The notes beneath the pieces are model-generated. The model saw nothing but the letters and a program-made list of their open reading frames with translations, was not told the DNA's origin and searched no databases. Of a DNA stretch of 64,000 nt, positions 62,325-64,000 are shown one piece after another. A program made the translations under genes and the position numbers. This DNA is from Zeimonas sp039807785 (lineage in GTDB: Bacteria; Pseudomonadota; Gammaproteobacteria; Burkholderiales; Burkholderiaceae_E): the NCBI GenBank assembly GCA_039807785.1, contig JBDHRX010000002.1:45405-109404 (forward strand), written 5' to 3'. Each line of letters begins with the position of its first letter. Position 1 is the stretch's first letter.

Positions 62325-64000
62325 ATGGTGACGCAGCCGGCTGCCGTGGACGAGCGAGGGTCGGGATCGGGCACCGCGCCGGACGATCCGGCGACGCGGG
62401 CGCTGGCCTGGGCCGCGCAGCGGGCCGGCGATGCGCGCGGGCGCAGCGGCGAGCCCTACCTGGCGCACGCCCGGGCGACGATCGCGATCCTGCGTGAGCT
62501 GGGCGTCGACGGGGCGGTGCTCGCCGCGGCCGCGCTGATCTCCCCGGCCGAACGCCTGCCGCTGCGCGAGATCGGCACCGAGTTCGGCGACGAGGTGGCC
62601 CGGCTCGTCGACGGCATGCGGCAGATCCAGCGGCTGCGCGAGCTGCATTCGATCCCGGGCGCCGCAGCGCAGGGGCAGGTCGACACGCTGCGCCGGATGC
62701 TGCTGGCGATGGCCACCGACATCCGGGTCGTGCTGCTGCGCCTGGCCTCGCGCCTGCAGACGCTGCGCCATCACGCGGCCGAGCGGCAGGCGCCCGATCC
62801 CGCCATCTCGCGCGAGACCCTCGAGGTGCTCGCGCCGCTCGCGAACCGGCTCGGCCTGTGGCAGCTCAAGTGGGAGCTCGAGGACCTGTCGTTCCGCTTC
62901 GTCGATCCCGAGACCTACCGGACGCTCGCCCGCCAGCTCGAGGAGCGCCGCGTCGAGCGCGAGGCGTTCGTCGCGGCCGCGATGCAGCGACTGCGCGCCG
63001 AGCTCGGGGCCGCGGGGCTGGAGGCCGAGATCAGCGGCCGGCCGAAGCACCTGTACAGCATCTACAACAAGATGCGCAGCAAGCGTCGCGCGCTCGAGGA
63101 GATCAGCGACCTGCGCGGGCTGCGGGTGATCGTCGACACGGTGGCGCAGTGCTACACGGCGCTGGGCGTCGTGCACGGGGTCTGGACCCAGGTGCCGCAG
63201 GAGTTCGACGACTACATCGCCCGGCCCAAGCCGAACGGCTATCGCTCGCTGCACACGGTGGTGCTCGCCGACGACGGGCGGCCGCTCGAGGTGCAGATCC
63301 GCACGCGCGAGATGCATCGCTTCGCCGAGTACGGCGTCGCCTCGCACTGGCGCTACAAGGAACGGGGCGGCGGCACGCCGGCCCGGGGCGCGCGGGCCGC
63401 CGAGGCGGGGTACGACGAGCAGATCGCCTGGATGCGCCAGCTGCTGGCCTGGCAGCAGGAGGTCGGCCAGGCACTGGGCGGCGCGCCGGAGCCCGGCGGC
63501 GCGGCGCAGCCCGCGCCCGAGGGCCGGATCTACGTGCTGACGCCGCAGGCGCGGGTGATCGAGCTGCCCGCCGGCGCCACGCCGGTCGACTTCGCCTACC
63601 ACGTGCATACCAGCCTCGGGCACCGCTGCCGCGGCGCCCGGGTCGACGGCCACATGGTGCCGCTGAACACGTCGCTGCAGAGCGGGCAGACGGTCGAGGT
63701 GGTCGCGGCCAAGGAGACCGGCCACGAGGGACCTTCGCGCGACTGGCTGAATCCGCAGCTCGGCTACGTGCGCAGCGCCAGGACGCGCAACAAGGTGCGC
63801 CAGTGGTTCAACGCGCTGGAGCTCGAGCGCGACACCGCCGCCGGGCGCGAGCGGGTCGAGCGGGTGCTGCAGCGGGAGGGGCGCACCGCGCTGTCGTTCG
63901 AGGAGCTGGCGCGCCGGCTGCGGTTCGAGGCGGTGGGGCCGATGTTCGTCGCGGTCGCGCGCGACGAGGTCGGCCAGCGCCAGCTCGAGGAGGCGGTGCG
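62325..64000 (+). CDS. relA: RelA-type (p)ppGpp synthetase, 3' partial
   Basis: A long alarmone synthetase cut by the right edge; about 558 codons are visible. The N-terminal hydrolase domain is degenerate (AAALISPAERLPLREI where SpoT has an intact His-Asp motif), so hydrolysis is unlikely. The synthetase domain has SGRPKHLYSIYNKMRSK, ISDLRGLRVIVDT and QEFDDYIARPKPNGYRSLHT with the EFDD signature of monofunctional RelA. A TGS domain follows (IYVLTPQARVIELPAGATPVD). ATG at 62325 was chosen over 62319 because GAGG sits 8 bases before it. It signals amino-acid starvation from the ribosome. Confidence 0.93.
   Translation, partial: MVTQPAAVDERGSGSGTAPDDPATRALAWAAQRAGDARGRSGEPYLAHARATIAILRELGVDGAVLAAAALISPAERLPLREIGTEFGDEVARLVDGMRQIQRLRELHSIPGAAAQGQVDTLRRMLLAMATDIRVVLLRLASRLQTLRHHAAERQAPDPAISRETLEVLAPLANRLGLWQLKWELEDLSFRFVDPETYRTLARQLEERRVEREAFVAAAMQRLRAELGAAGLEAEISGRPKHLYSIYNKMRSKRRALEEISDLRGLRVIVDTVAQCYTALGVVHGVWTQVPQEFDDYIARPKPNGYRSLHTVVLADDGRPLEVQIRTREMHRFAEYGVASHWRYKERGGGTPARGARAAEAGYDEQIAWMRQLLAWQQEVGQALGGAPEPGGAAQPAPEGRIYVLTPQARVIELPAGATPVDFAYHVHTSLGHRCRGARVDGHMVPLNTSLQSGQTVEVVAAKETGHEGPSRDWLNPQLGYVRSARTRNKVRQWFNALELERDTAAGRERVERVLQREGRTALSFEELARRLRFEAVGPMFVAVARDEVGQRQLEEAV

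Overview
The window is a very GC-rich Gram-negative chromosome segment, most probably betaproteobacterial (Burkholderiales- or Rhodocyclales-like). That judgement rests on gene content: a full exosortase A (XrtA)/PEP-CTERM exopolysaccharide locus, the PrsK/PrsR two-component pair, a Wzx/Wzy/Wzz/Wza-type export system and a monofunctional RelA. I saw no tRNA, rRNA, CRISPR array, insertion sequence or phage gene.

Layout. (A) 1-5818, plus strand: two glycosyltransferases, an asparagine-synthetase-like protein and XrtA-associated hydrolases 2 and 1, with overlapping stop/start codons at every junction. (B) 5850-9382, minus strand: a decoration module of SxtJ-like membrane protein, a 50-residue DUF5989-type microprotein, carbamoyltransferase and SGNH hydrolase. 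(C) 9477-22731, mostly minus strand: accessory block with three large secreted lipoproteins (two carry a poly-Gly tract after the lipid Cys, one a Pro-Thr linker), a GT4 and a GT2 glycosyltransferase, two acyltransferases, a DegT-like aminotransferase, a TPR protein, an acyl carrier protein and a duplicated Cys-rich protein of unknown function. (D) 22859-34137, plus strand: XrtA-type AMP-ligase, PLP decarboxylase, a second asparagine-synthetase-like protein, GT4, polysaccharide deacetylase, and two closely related flippases flanking a glycosyltransferase. (E) 34177-50409, minus strand: the XrtA/EPS core (methyltransferase, O-antigen ligase, amidotransferase 1, glycosyltransferase, exosortase A, FemAB-like protein, deacetylase, ATPase, outer-membrane protein, tyrosine kinase, chain-length protein, export lipoprotein) and a lytic transglycosylase. 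(F) 50543-52875, plus strand: a TviB/TviC-like pair. (G) 52876-53582: gene-free, filled with large nested inverted repeats. (H) 53583-61200, minus strand: initiating sugar transferase, PrsK, PrsR, PrsT. (I) MtfA-like peptidase and RelA, the latter cut by the window edge.

How it fits together (inference). The sugar transferase primes undecaprenyl phosphate. TviB/TviC supply a UDP-HexNAc uronic acid, probably UDP-GalNAcA, and asparagine-synthetase-like enzymes could amidate it. GTs build the repeat unit; the carbamoyltransferase, acyltransferases, SGNH protein and deacetylases decorate or trim it; flippases and ligase/polymerase assemble it; Wzz, kinase and export lipoprotein control length and secretion. 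XrtA processes PEP-CTERM proteins encoded elsewhere (none seen here), and PrsK/PrsR with sigma-54 probably controls their expression. Region C, which lies between the ACP and the AMP-ligase/decarboxylase genes, is the least explained part and the best place to look for something new.
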